DNA of 64,000 nucleotides from positions 213,934-277,933 of the forward strand of contig JAWKZG010000006.1 in NCBI GenBank assembly GCA_041396125.1. Direction: 5' to 3'. A model generated the notes under the pieces. The model did no database searches, was not told where the DNA came from, and saw only the letters and a list, made by a program, of their open reading frames with translations. Both the position numbers and the translations under genes were made by a program. Positions 27,230 through 35,899 of this stretch are shown one piece after another. Positions within the stretch are counted from its first letter, which is position 1. Every line of letters begins with the position of its first letter. This DNA is from JAWKZG01 sp041396125. Lineage in GTDB: Bacteria > Pseudomonadota > Gammaproteobacteria > Competibacterales > Competibacteraceae.

Positions 27230-27436
27230 AATACCTCTACAGCTTGATCTATCTGGGGCACTCGCTTTCGGAGTGCTTCTTTAGCGCTACAATATCGAAT
27301 ACACTTCATAGTGCAATAGCTGTTATGCCTGATGCAATACCGGCCGAGAGAATCTGCCCCAGAGAATTCACAAGAGAATCTGAATGAATGCAGTTGTGTT
27401 ATCCATTAGCCTTGATTTTTTGCTCGCGCTGTCCCA

Positions 27437-28339
27437 GTGCCCGCTGAATCCGGGCTTGCTAACGCCCGTACCAGCAGCCTGGCTCGCAATCTGGGCGTAA
27501 CGGTGCAGAAATCTTCTTCGACGGCGTCTGCCGCACCGCGCTCACATCCGTCCCGACGCACCGCCTGGTGGCGTTCAGGTTGGTTCGATAGTGTTGTTTT
27601 TGCACTGCTGATGCTGGGCCTGGGCTGGCTGACAGTCAGCGGTGCCCAGAGCATGGGGTATAACTGGCAGTGGTATCGCGTGCCGCAGTATTTGTATCGG
27701 GTTATCGATGATGAACTGATCTGGGGCCCGCTGCTGCGAGGGGTGTGGGTGACGCTGCAAATCACCCTCTACAGCACCGTGCTGACCTTGCTGATCGGTC
27801 TGCTGACAACCTTGCTGCGGATGTCGAACTCGGTTGCCGGACATGCTCTGGCGACGATTTATCTGGAATTGATCCGCAATACGCCTTTACTGGTGCAGAT
27901 GTTTGTATTTTACTTCGTACTGGCCCCGATTTTCGGCATAGACCGGTTCTGGGTCGGCGTGCTGTGTCTGTCGTTTTTCGAAGGCTCGTTCGCTGCCGAG
28001 ATCATCCGGGCGGGTATTCTGGGCGTCGCCCGCGGTCAGTGGGAAGCCAGTTCCAGTATCGGTCTGGGCCGATTGCAAACCTATCGCTATATTGTATTAC
28101 CGCAGGCGGTGCCGTTGATGCTGCCGCCGTTGACCAGCCTGGTCATTAATCTGATCAAGAATTCCGCTATCGTCAGTGTGATTGCGGTGTTTGATCTGAC
28201 CACTGAGGGCCGCAATATTATCGCAGACACCTTCATGAGCTTTGAAATCTGGCTCACAGTGGCTGCCATGTATCTGGTTCTGACGGTCACATTGTCCGTC
28301 CTGGTGGGGCTACTCGAAAAACGGGTACAGGCCCGCTAG
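27437..28339 (+). CDS. Polar amino-acid ABC transporter permease (HisM/GltJ type)
   Basis: 300 residues starting with GTG. A charged N-terminal tail of about 50 residues precedes the first membrane segment (VVFALLMLGLGWLTV). The permease domain has IYLELIRNTPLLVQMF and the EAA loop (AAEIIRAGILGVARGQWEASSSIGL, then YIVLPQAVPLMLPPL), which docks the ATPase. It is the first gene of the transporter unit: permease, binding protein, second permease, deacylase, ATPase. Interrupted order with the binding protein in second place is uncommon. Confidence 0.88.
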   Translation: MPAESGLANARTSSLARNLGVTVQKSSSTASAAPRSHPSRRTAWWRSGWFDSVVFALLMLGLGWLTVSGAQSMGYNWQWYRVPQYLYRVIDDELIWGPLLRGVWVTLQITLYSTVLTLLIGLLTTLLRMSNSVAGHALATIYLELIRNTPLLVQMFVFYFVLAPIFGIDRFWVGVLCLSFFEGSFAAEIIRAGILGVARGQWEASSSIGLGRLQTYRYIVLPQAVPLMLPPLTSLVINLIKNSAIVSVIAVFDLTTEGRNIIADTFMSFEIWLTVAAMYLVLTVTLSVLVGLLEKRVQAR

Positions 28340-28357
28340 CTGTGTTGAGCGTTTCGC

Positions 28358-28410
28358 CCCCTTCCCTGCAATGGAATCACAAGCCAATACACGGAGCGAA
28401 GGGGATTTTT
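28358..28410 (+). terminator. Possible long-loop hairpin with T-run between permease and binding-protein genes
   Basis: CCCCTTC (28358-28364) pairs with GAAGGGG (28398-28404), followed by ATTTTT. The loop is 33 bases, so it is a weak terminator or attenuator candidate, or an mRNA-stability hairpin that could allow higher binding-protein levels. Confidence 0.3.
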
Positions 28411-28491
28411 GTGCTGATGCGCGGGTGACCCGTGTAGAGAACTACGTTGGGTATGCCGTTACGCGTCATTAAAAATAACCCAGGAGAACTT

Positions 28492-29352
28492 ATGCAAGCC
28501 AAATTCTTTTCCACCTCTGGTTTATCACGAGGCATTTTATCGGGCCTTATCCTGCTGGTCACCCTGCTGGTTGGCGCTAACGCGCTGGCGCAATCAGTGC
28601 AACAGGAGCTGTCCTCCGGCAGTGTGCTGGAAACCATCAAACAGCGCGGCACCCTGAAAGTCGGTATGTCAACTTTCGTGCCCTGGGCCATGCGCAACAA
28701 AGAAGGCGAGTTGATCGGTTTCGAGATTGATGTCGCCACCAAGCTGGCAGAGGATATGGGGGTCGGCATCGAATTTGTGCCGACAGCCTGGGATGGCATC
28801 ATTCCGGCCCTGCTGGCAGGCAAATTCGATGTCATCATCGGTGGTATGAGCATTACCCCGCAGCGCAATCTGACGGTCAACTTCACCATGCCCTACGCCC
28901 ATTCCGGGCAGGGTATCGCAGCCAATAAAAAACTGGCTGAAGGGTTGCAATGGCCGGATGATTACAATAGTACGGATGTCACCTTCACCTGCCGCCGGGG
29001 TGCCACACCCTGTACCCTGGTCCAGAAAATGTTTCCGAAAGCCACGCTGCGCCAATTCGATGACGATGCCCAGGCGGGCCAGGAAGTCCTGAACGGCAAT
29101 GCTCATGCGGTGGTTTCCAGCCAGCCCAAGCCGAACTTTTATATCATCGATAATCCCGATGTACTGTTTGCGCCGACCCGTGAAAACATCACCGAAGGGA
29201 ACGAGGCTTTCGCTTTACGCAAAGGCGATCCGGATGCCTTGAATTTCTTCTCCAACTGGATTCTGGTCAATACCAGCAACGGCTGGCTTGCCGAGCGGCA
29301 TGCTTTCTGGTTTAACAGCCGGGACTGGGCCGATCAGGTCAACGATCAGTAA
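28492..29352 (+). CDS. Periplasmic amino-acid-binding protein of ABC transporter
   Basis: 286 residues from MQAKFFSTSGLSRGILSG, preceded by a strong aggaga site and forming a signal peptide that ends at ALAQS. SBP family 3 fold: GTLKVGMSTFVPWAMRNKEGELIGFEIDVATKLAEDMGV, then WDGIIPALLAGKFDVIIGGMSITPQR, the classic hinge and ligand-pocket segments. A short disulfide-like pair is seen in FTCRRGATPC. It feeds the flanking permeases. The specificity cannot be read, though a deacylase gene in the same operon suggests an acylated amino acid. Confidence 0.9.
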   Translation: MQAKFFSTSGLSRGILSGLILLVTLLVGANALAQSVQQELSSGSVLETIKQRGTLKVGMSTFVPWAMRNKEGELIGFEIDVATKLAEDMGVGIEFVPTAWDGIIPALLAGKFDVIIGGMSITPQRNLTVNFTMPYAHSGQGIAANKKLAEGLQWPDDYNSTDVTFTCRRGATPCTLVQKMFPKATLRQFDDDAQAGQEVLNGNAHAVVSSQPKPNFYIIDNPDVLFAPTRENITEGNEAFALRKGDPDALNFFSNWILVNTSNGWLAERHAFWFNSRDWADQVNDQ

Positions 29353-29388
29353 GGCTACTGAGCACGGAGCAAGGGGAGACCGGGCCTG

Positions 29389-30319
29389 ATGTCACCTTAT
29401 AGTAACCGGAAGCGCCGTCTGCACTGGCTGGATTTCATCATCATTGCGCTGATGCTGGGTCTGGTCGGGTATGTGTATTATCGGGTGGACACGGTGCTGC
29501 ACTATAATTGGGACTGGTCTTTCCTGCCGCAGTATCTGCTGCGCTGGGATGAACAGCAGCAACACTGGGTTGCCAATATTCTGCTGCAGGGTTTGCTGAC
29601 CACTTTGCGGCTGGCGTTCTGGAGCATGTTGCTGGCTGCGTTTATCGGCACCCTGATGGGCGTCATGCGCACGGCTAAACGGCTGCTGCCGCGCCTGATT
29701 TCCCGCATTTACGTCGAACTGATTCGCAATATTCCGCCGCTGGTTTTCATTTTTATCTTTTATTTTTTCATCAGCGGCCAGCTTATGCCTTTGCTGGGCA
29801 TCGAAGACTTTATCCGCAGTGCTTCACCGGACACCCTGAATATCCTCGGCTGGCTGTTTGGTCCGCCTGAGCTGCTGGAGAACGTGCTGTCCGGCATCAT
29901 CTGTCTGGCGCTGTTCGAAGGCGCGTACGTCACTGAAATCGTGCGGGCGGGTATTCAGGCGATTCCGCACGGTCAGCGGGAGGCCGGTCTCAGTATCGGT
30001 TTGTCACGCTGGTCGGTGATGCGTTATGTCGCGCTGCCGCAAGCTATTCAGAAAGTCGTGCCGCCACTGGCCAATCAGTTCATCACCCTGATCAAGGATT
30101 CTTCTATCGTGTCACTGATTTCAATTCAGGAACTCACTTTTCTGGGCACGGAGGTTTCTGTGTCCACCGGCCGGGTATTCTGAGACCTGGATTGCCGTCG
30201 CCGGCCTGTATTTTATGATTTGCTACGCGCTGGCACTGTTGTTCGGTCGCCTGGAAAAACGTCTGGCAGTGAAGGGCGTCGATGAGCAGCGGCAAAACCC
30301 GTATCGCCTGCGATATTGA
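29389..30319 (+). pseudogene. Second amino-acid ABC transporter permease, frameshift near C-terminus
   Basis: The main frame (264 residues) covers the permease domain with IYVELIRNIPPLVFIFIFYFF and the EAA loop VTEIVRAGIQAIPHGQREAGLSIGL / VALPQAIQKVVPP. It stops early at 30183. Shifting one base at about 30180 restores the expected last membrane segment (ETWIAVAGLYFMICYALALLFGRLEKRL) to a stop at 30319, about 309 residues in all. The extra T there is the only defect, so a base error is likely. The corrected gene overlaps the deacylase start by 38 bases. Confidence 0.75.
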
Positions 30320-31405
30320 TTTCGAGCAACCTGGTCGCCAGACCGGCAGTCTGCGGTTGTCGCATTCCGACAATCTGCATGCCTACGGCCATATTCCAAT
30401 TCCGATTGTACAACTGCAGGGGCCACTGACGATGACGTTGCCAGCCGCGGTAGTTTGCAGACCGGCAGTCGTCTGGGGGCCATGCAGATCGGCGCAACAC
30501 ACGGGCCGAGTGTCCTGATCTGTGCCGGCAATCACGGTGACGAATATGAAGGGCAGTTGCTGATTCGACGCTTAATGCGCGAACTCAACCCCGCACACTT
30601 GCAGGGTCGTTTACTGCTGCTGCCGGCCCTGAACTATCCTGCCGTACTGGCGGGCAGCCGGGTATCACCGCTGGATGATGGCAATATGAACCGCGCTTTT
30701 CCGGGCGATCCGGACGGTGCGCCAACGGCAGCTATTGCCCATTTTGTGGACAGCGTACTATTGCCGCGCTGCGATGTTGTCATCGATTTGCATGCCGGTG
30801 GCATCGCCTCTGAGTATGTCCCTTGTGTTTATTTGTATCACCGCGGCGATAGTGCACTCTGGACCCGCAAACTGGCGGCCAGTCGCGCGTTTGGCCTGCC
30901 GTATACGATTCTTGCCGGTGGCGAAGACCGTTCCCTGTCCGCTGCCGCTGAACGGCACGGTTGTCTGATGCTGGCGACCGAGCTGGCCGGTGGCGGCTCG
31001 GTTCAGCGGCAGGCGCTGGAGCTGGCCTATCAGGGTGTGTTGCGGGTTTTGCAGCAATGCGGCCTGCTGAGCGAACTGCCGGCATCAGTCCCGGCCCCGG
31101 CCCCGACCCGGTTTTGCAAAACCCACGATTTCCGCTATTTCGTCACCAGTCCCCGCGACGGACTGTTCGAACCGGCCTGCGATCTGGGTGATACGGTCAG
31201 TGCCGGCCAGCTGGCAGGTTATGTTTATGCCCTGGACGATCCCGCCGTCGAGGCGCAGGCGCTGCATTTTCAGCAGGACGGTATTGTGCTGTGCCGGCGG
31301 GTACCGGCGCGGGTGCGACGGGGTGATTATGTGTTCCATTTAGGTGCGGAAATCCCGCCCGCTGTACTTGAAGTTGCACCTGATACAGCGTCGGTGCAGG
31401 TTTGA
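30282..31405 (+). pseudogene. AstE/AspA-family zinc deacylase (DoeB-like), one frameshift
   Basis: N-terminal part (CDIDFEQPGRQTGSLRLSHSDNLHAYGHIPIPIVQL) and the main part are in different frames, joined at about 30410-30450. The zinc and catalytic motifs are clear: GNHGDEYEG, NMNRAFPGDPDG, DVVIDLHAGG, and ATELAGGGSVQRQALELA. The order and spacing resemble N-acetyl-diaminobutyrate deacetylase DoeB and related succinylglutamate desuccinylase-like enzymes. About 25 extra residues sit before GPSVLICAGNHG compared with what I recall of the family. Lying inside an ABC transporter operon, it probably removes an acyl group from the imported compound. Confidence 0.7.
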
Positions 31406-31442
31406 AACAGACTCTATATCAGGTTCCAGGAGTAGATACCGT

Positions 31443-32186
31443 ATGAGTGGCGAGGCCATGATTGAACTGGAAAGCGTCAATAAATGGTTTGACGATTTTC
31501 AGGTGCTGAAAGATATTAATCTCAAGGTTCAGCGCGGCGAGCGTGTCGTGGTCTGCGGCCCGTCGGGCTCGGGCAAATCCACCATGATTCGCTGTATTAA
31601 CCGGCTGGAAGAACACCAGCAGGGCCGCATTGTGGTGGATGGTGTCGAGTTGGACGACAACACCAAAAACATCACGACGGTGCGACGCGAAGTCGGCATG
31701 GTGTTTCAGCAGTTCAATCTGTTTCCGCATCTGACAGTGCTGGAAAACTGCACACTCGGGCCGGTTAAAGCGCGTGGTATGAGCAAATCCGATGCTCAGG
31801 AGCGCGCCATGCAGTACTTGACGCGGGTCAAAATCCCCGAACAGGCGCATAAATACCCCAATCAATTATCCGGCGGCCAGCAGCAGCGGGTGGCTATTGC
31901 CCGTTCCCTGTGCATGGAACCGAAAGTTATGCTGTTTGACGAACCCACTTCGGCGCTGGACCCGGAAATGATCAAGGAAGTGCTGGATTCAATGATCGAT
32001 CTGGCCCAGTCCGGCATGACCATGATCTGCGTCACCCACGAAATGGGTTTTGCCCGTACCGTGGCGGACAATATGGTCTTCATGGACGAAGGGCAGATCG
32101 TCGAAACTGGTAAACCGGCAGATTTTTTCGCCAACCCCGGCAATGAGCGAACCAAGCTGTTTCTGAGCCAGATTTTATCGCATTGA
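31443..32186 (+). CDS. Polar amino-acid ABC transporter ATPase (GlnQ/GltL type)
   Basis: 247 residues from MSGEAMIELESVNKWFDDF. Walker A GPSGSGKST, Q-loop FQQFNLFPHLT, signature LSGGQQQR, Walker B VMLFDEPTSALDPEM and switch VTHEMGFAR are all intact. It energises the two permeases encoded upstream. The start lies 37 bases after the deacylase stop. This is the last gene of the operon; a hairpin without T-tail follows at 32199-32225. Confidence 0.95.
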   Translation: MSGEAMIELESVNKWFDDFQVLKDINLKVQRGERVVVCGPSGSGKSTMIRCINRLEEHQQGRIVVDGVELDDNTKNITTVRREVGMVFQQFNLFPHLTVLENCTLGPVKARGMSKSDAQERAMQYLTRVKIPEQAHKYPNQLSGGQQQRVAIARSLCMEPKVMLFDEPTSALDPEMIKEVLDSMIDLAQSGMTMICVTHEMGFARTVADNMVFMDEGQIVETGKPADFFANPGNERTKLFLSQILSH

Positions 32187-32233
32187 CTTTAGTTTTTTCC
32201 GGCACTTGCAATGGTAAGGTGCCGGATAGGTGT

Positions 32234-32342
32234 TTAACGCAGTCTAGCCGCGTAGTCTTGTAATCTCTGATATTGGTCGGGATTGAGCATTTTCAAATAC
32301 GCCCGTTTACTGCGCAGCTGGGCTTGCGTTTCGGCGTCAAAC
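32234..32342 (-). pseudogene. C-terminal stub of an unidentified gene at the edge of an accessory patch
   Basis: The minus strand reads 35 residues in an open, protein-like frame, FDAETQAQLRSKRAYLKMLN and then PDQYQRLQDYAARLR before a stop. A stop codon lies directly upstream and no start is present. It looks like the tail of a helical protein whose body was replaced by the neighbouring coiled-coil membrane protein gene. I do not recognise the family. Confidence 0.35.
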
Positions 32343-32358
32343 TAACACCTTTCAGCTG

Positions 32359-33636
32359 CTACCCTCTTGGTTTAATTCTATTTAAAATCAAATCAAACCA
32401 ATTCGGTGGGGCGCCGTCATCATCACTGGCTCGGACAGCAGGACGGAACAGCGCTTGCAACATTAGAATGCGGTCCTCGGGTTGCAGCTTGCCTTCGTCA
32501 TGCTCTAAAAGTGATCTGAATGTTTGCAGCATCATAACCCGCTCTGATGCATCATCTGCTAGCGCTAAATTACTGAGAAAAATACGCACAACCAGTCGTA
32601 GAAACCAAACAACAAAGAAAAAAGGCACGATGAAAGTAACAAAGGTTGTGAGCCATGAATTGAGCGCTGCAGGTGCCTCGTTCATTAGCGCGTCAGATGG
32701 CGGTACAACATGCGAAGAATTAATATTCGATAGATTGTTACTTAGCCAGCAAATTGCTATCACACCAACAACAGAAAACAAAACAGCCGCTGCTACAGCA
32801 ACCCGCCTATGCCGAGCAGCCTTCGCTTTCCAGTAGGTAGCTGGTGCTTCGGTTGCTAACCCTTCCCGATGCCGGGTTTCGAAGTCTTTAATTCTTTGTT
32901 CAGTTTCTTGCTGGTACGCATCAAATCTTTCTTTCTGATCAGAATGAAGCAAATCTATAGCATCCCTAGTCTCCGTAATAGCCTTTACGGCTAAACGGTG
33001 CTTTTCTGCATGCTCGGAAAGTGTTGAATCCCATTTGTGCTTAAGCGCTTGCAGTGATGCTTCATGTGCTTCACTGAGCGCTGTTACGCCTTTATCAGCC
33101 CCTAAAGCCCGTAACTGCCAATGAATATGAGCATCCACGGCTGACCGTAAATCTAAATTATGGGTCTCACGGTTTTGAGCTTTTATCGGAAATTGTATCG
33201 CTGCAGCTAGCAGTGCAAGTTTCTGTTTTTCTGGGATTTTGGTTTCAGTGTTCTTAAATAATTCAATGATGTATTGTCCTTTGGCCGAATCACTGTGAAG
33301 ACAACGACCTTCGGTGTAATGTTGAAATCCTTCTTTTAATTGGCTAACACCTCGGATTTTTTGGTCTACATCTTCATCGGGTTTGGCTTGCCTGTGTAGG
33401 TCACGAATACCTTGTACTGCGTTCGCTAGTAAATGCGGACCTTTTTTCTGCTGATCTTGCATTTGATGGTAATAGCCCGCAGGTCTAAGCGGTTCAAGTA
33501 ACTCGTCCCATATTTGCCGTTCTTTGGTAGCCCATTTGCTCAACTCAGCAAGGTTCTGGAACCTGACTTTCCCTGGGTTATCACCTAGGTCGTACTCAAG
33601 TGGAGGGTCAAAGAGTATTTCTGCATCGCTTGACAT
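32359..33636 (-). CDS. Coiled-coil protein with two membrane segments, DUF6161-like, unknown function
   Basis: 425 residues with a good ribosome-binding site (gggag, 7 bases before ATG). The first about 280 residues are soluble and largely helical, ending in a charged coiled coil (SEHAEKHRLAVKAITETRDA, FDAYQQETEQRIKDFETRHREG). Two membrane helices follow, about 297-316 (VAVAAAVLFSVVGVIAICWL) and 345-370 (FVTFIVPFFFVVWFLRLVV). A conserved-looking cytoplasmic tail contains ERVMMLQTFRSLLEHDEGKLQPEDRILMLQALFRPA. From memory this pattern fits proteins labelled DUF6161. Base composition is distinctly AT-richer than the flanks, suggesting acquisition. No enzyme motif seen. Confidence 0.6.
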   Translation of the reverse strand: MSSDAEILFDPPLEYDLGDNPGKVRFQNLAELSKWATKERQIWDELLEPLRPAGYYHQMQDQQKKGPHLLANAVQGIRDLHRQAKPDEDVDQKIRGVSQLKEGFQHYTEGRCLHSDSAKGQYIIELFKNTETKIPEKQKLALLAAAIQFPIKAQNRETHNLDLRSAVDAHIHWQLRALGADKGVTALSEAHEASLQALKHKWDSTLSEHAEKHRLAVKAITETRDAIDLLHSDQKERFDAYQQETEQRIKDFETRHREGLATEAPATYWKAKAARHRRVAVAAAVLFSVVGVIAICWLSNNLSNINSSHVVPPSDALMNEAPAALNSWLTTFVTFIVPFFFVVWFLRLVVRIFLSNLALADDASERVMMLQTFRSLLEHDEGKLQPEDRILMLQALFRPAVRASDDDGAPPNWFDLILNRIKPRG

Positions 33637-33841
33637 ATCATGACTCCCTGGAAAGCTCTATTTTTTATATATAATTAGCTGTTTATAAAAATTTTTAGTG
33701 GAGTAAAAAATCATTGAAAAAAGATGATAACGTAGCTGGATTTTAGCTTGTAGTAATACGAGACATGCAGTGTTTACGCACTGTTGGATAGTTTAGCAAT
33801 ATCAGTTTTGCTGCCCAACAACAAACGGCGCAGTAGAGTAG

Positions 33842-33868
33842 CCCGGATAGAATGAAATGGCATCCGGG
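33842..33868. repeat. REP-like inverted repeat with CCCGGAT arms
   Basis: CCCGGAT and ATCCGGG are exact complements separated by 13 bases. A partial copy, CCCGGATAGG, recurs at 33901. Elements of the form 'agcccggat...atccggg' are scattered between genes in many proteobacteria. Confidence 0.5.
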
Positions 33869-33945
33869 ATAAATTTACCCTCAACCCCTTATACATAACC
33901 CGGATAGGTTTGCGACATTTTTTTGTACCTTAAGTATTCCTGGAT

Positions 33946-33965
33946 TCCCGCCTGCGCGGGAATGA
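33946..33965. repeat. dRS3-like 20-base repeat element
   Basis: ATTCCCGCCTGCGCGGGAAT fits the pattern ATTCCC-N8-GGGAAT known as dRS3 in Neisseria and common, with the flanking tgacgga, in other proteobacterial intergenic DNA. In Neisseria these sites are used by filamentous prophages for insertion. Confidence 0.65.
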
Positions 33966-34105
33966 CGGACTGGGCATGGGCGTGATAGCTATAAACGATA
34001 CAAATTAATACGTTTTTTATCTAATCAGATTGTTAGGGATGAGTTGTGCGAAATGCATGTCAGCATGATGAAAGCGGTTTGGTCGCTATAAAAATCCAAA
34101 AAGGA

Positions 34106-34345
34106 TTATTCACAGACACTCTTGCGCTGGGAAACAGGAGCAACCAGCACGACCAGTTTGTCGTCTTCAATGTTGCACATCATGTGGTAATCCCGCACCT
34201 GATAACGCTACAAGACCGGCGAGATCACCAGGCAGTAGCTTGCCGAAACGGTGGAGATCTATCGGTGGCAATACGCTCGCGAAAGTAGCGCAGAATAGCG
34301 CTTTGGGCCTAGCGGTCGAGCCCGCGAAAGGCAGGTATATCCCGT
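34106..34345 (-). pseudogene. RelE/ParE-family toxin remnant
   Basis: The minus strand spells the RelE core in pieces: AFRGLDR-stop-AQSAILRYFRERIATDRSP, then RFGKLLPGDLAGL in a second frame, and RYQVRDYHMMCNIEDDKLVVLVAPVSQRKSVCE in a third. This matches the family pattern (L-D-R-Q, GDLAGLWRYRVGDYR, IEDDKLVVLV-VGHR). One in-frame TAG replaces a codon usually encoding Gln, and two frameshifts follow. No clear start or adjacent antitoxin frame is present. A dead toxin-antitoxin locus. Confidence 0.7.
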
Positions 34346-34384
34346 CGCTGGGAGCTGGGACAAGTCCTGCCGTCATGCCATTAT

Positions 34385-35035
34385 CTACGCGGCGTCAGAG
34401 AACATCTTTATGCCGGCCAGTGTGACATCGGTCAAGCTATTCAACCCGCTGGCAAGCCAGTATAAAACGGGTCCCTGTCGTCCTCTCCCAGCCAGTTCTG
34501 CGGCTTTCGTAAACCGTGTTTGTGGCTGCAATAGATCACGAACCCATTGGTTATCCACAGTATTAACAACGCTGGCAAGTGCTTGCGCCAAGTCTTTCAA
34601 ACCGAGCGCGAATTCCTTCAGGACAGGCCGTTGCCGTCCACTACGAGCCAGGCGCAAGGCTTCATTGAAGTGTTGACGGGCATTTCCAGCGGTGTTGGCA
34701 GCGGCATTGCCAGTTGTGGATTTTGCAGCGACAGCATTGCTTAATCCGATCAGGCCATTGGCGAGGCTTTCCAAGCTGTTTCTTTCGTTTCCGCTACGGG
34801 CAAAGTAGATCGCTCTCATAAAGCTTGTTTCTGCCACCCTGTAGTTCGAGACAGGAGTACGGTCGAAAAGCTGAAGAATAACCGTGAACTGTTCTAATCC
34901 TTTGGCCAGATCCTTCAGGGTAGTACTCAATGACGCGGTTTCGGCAATACGCAGAACATTGTTCAGAGCCTTATTGTTTTGCTGGGCAGCAGCCATGATT
35001 TGCGCGCCATTGGGGTGGGAAAAATTCATTGACAT
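34385..35035 (-). CDS. Helical repeat protein of unknown function (four imperfect ~35-residue repeats)
   Basis: 216 residues from MSMNFSHPNGAQIMAAAQQ; the start is set by aaggag six bases upstream, so the open frame extending further upstream is not used. Four units share the pattern F-x-x-A-x-x-x-A-R-S-G-x-x-x-x-x-L-x-x-L-A-x-G-L-x-x-L, for example FMRAIYFARSGNERNSLESL, FNEALRLARSGRQRPVLKEF and FTKAAELAGRGRQGPVLYWL. A Thr/Ala/Asn-rich spacer lies between units 2 and 3. No signal peptide or membrane segment. I do not recognise a named family. It lies in the AT-richer accessory patch, upstream of the dead RelE gene on the same strand. Confidence 0.6.
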   Translation of the reverse strand: MSMNFSHPNGAQIMAAAQQNNKALNNVLRIAETASLSTTLKDLAKGLEQFTVILQLFDRTPVSNYRVAETSFMRAIYFARSGNERNSLESLANGLIGLSNAVAAKSTTGNAAANTAGNARQHFNEALRLARSGRQRPVLKEFALGLKDLAQALASVVNTVDNQWVRDLLQPQTRFTKAAELAGRGRQGPVLYWLASGLNSLTDVTLAGIKMFSDAA

Positions 35036-35319
35036 CCTAGTCTCCTTAACTGATTCAATAGATCGCTGTGACATCAGAAAAAGCAGCAATCGCCAACTTT
35101 TCTACAGAGTGAAGCCGCCTTCTCTGATAGCGCTAAGATAGTGTATGGCCGTTATTAAACTGTCCTGCTGAGTGTTAAAATTGCGTGAATTCTGATTTCA
35201 GAGCTGCTTCCCCACAGTTCTCGGCGTATTGTCTTGGTGATGATGATACGGCAGGCATAACGCTATGCCGGCTGATAGCAACATAAACTGACAAGCCAGG
35301 CCTTTTAAGGAGATTGACG

Positions 35320-35886
35320 ATGTTCCTTCTTGTGACGGGTATTTTATTGTGGAGTGTGGTGCATTTATTCAAGGCGATCGCGCCCGGCGCGCGGCAGAGC
35401 CTGATCACCCGTCTGGGTGAAGGCGTATACAAAGGCGTTTTTGCGCTGTTGATTCTGGCTTCACTGGCGCTGATTATTCTGGGCTGGCGTTCCAGCACGC
35501 CTGGACTGGTTTATCTCGCGCCTGCTGCGTTACGCCATGTGACCATGCTGCTGATGTTGCTTGCGATTATTCTGTTCGTGGCGTCGGCTATTCCCTCGGA
35601 CATCAAGCGTTGGCTGCGTCACCCGCAAATGCTCGCTGTGATCGTGTGGTCAATCGCGCACCTGTTGTCCAACGGCGAAGACCGCTCCCTGTTGCTGTTC
35701 GGCGGTCTCGGTCTGTGGGCGGTGCTGGAGATACTGTTCATCAATCGCCGCGACGGTGACTGGCTGCGGCCTGCGCCGACGGGCTGGATGCGGGCGTTAA
35801 TCCCGTTAATTATCGGCGTTGTGGTGTACGTGCTGGTGGTTTATTTCCATGCCTATCTTGCCGGGGTGGCGCTGATCAGCGCATAA
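35320..35886 (+). CDS. NnrU-family integral membrane protein
   Basis: 188 residues with about five to six membrane segments; aaggag is eight bases before the ATG. Family landmarks are the N-terminal LLWSVVHLFKAIAPGAR, GVYKGVFALLILASLALIILGW, and SIAHLLSNGEDRSLLLFGGLGLWAVLEILFINRRDG. NnrU was named for linkage to denitrification regulation, but many members, like this one, have no denitrification neighbours. Related to the methanethiol S-methyltransferase/isoprenylcysteine methyltransferase-like membrane fold. Exact role unknown. Confidence 0.8.
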   Translation: MFLLVTGILLWSVVHLFKAIAPGARQSLITRLGEGVYKGVFALLILASLALIILGWRSSTPGLVYLAPAALRHVTMLLMLLAIILFVASAIPSDIKRWLRHPQMLAVIVWSIAHLLSNGEDRSLLLFGGLGLWAVLEILFINRRDGDWLRPAPTGWMRALIPLIIGVVVYVLVVYFHAYLAGVALISA

Positions 35887-35899
35887 GTGAGCTGCCTTG

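Larger units (their letters stand above)
33637..34105. other. Long intergenic, AT-rich, with two short repeat elements
   Basis: I find no gene in this 470-base stretch. It holds the upstream region of the DUF6161-like gene (several A/T runs at 33660-33720), a CCCGGAT/ATCCGGG inverted repeat and a dRS3-like 20-base element, both listed separately. Codon-like structure is absent on either strand. Confidence 0.5.

Noticed and set aside
32199..32225. CCGGCAC/GTGCCGG hairpin after the ABC ATPase as a terminator
   Set aside because: Stem is convincing but no T-run follows it on the plus strand; the T-run lies before the stem, so terminator function is unsupported.
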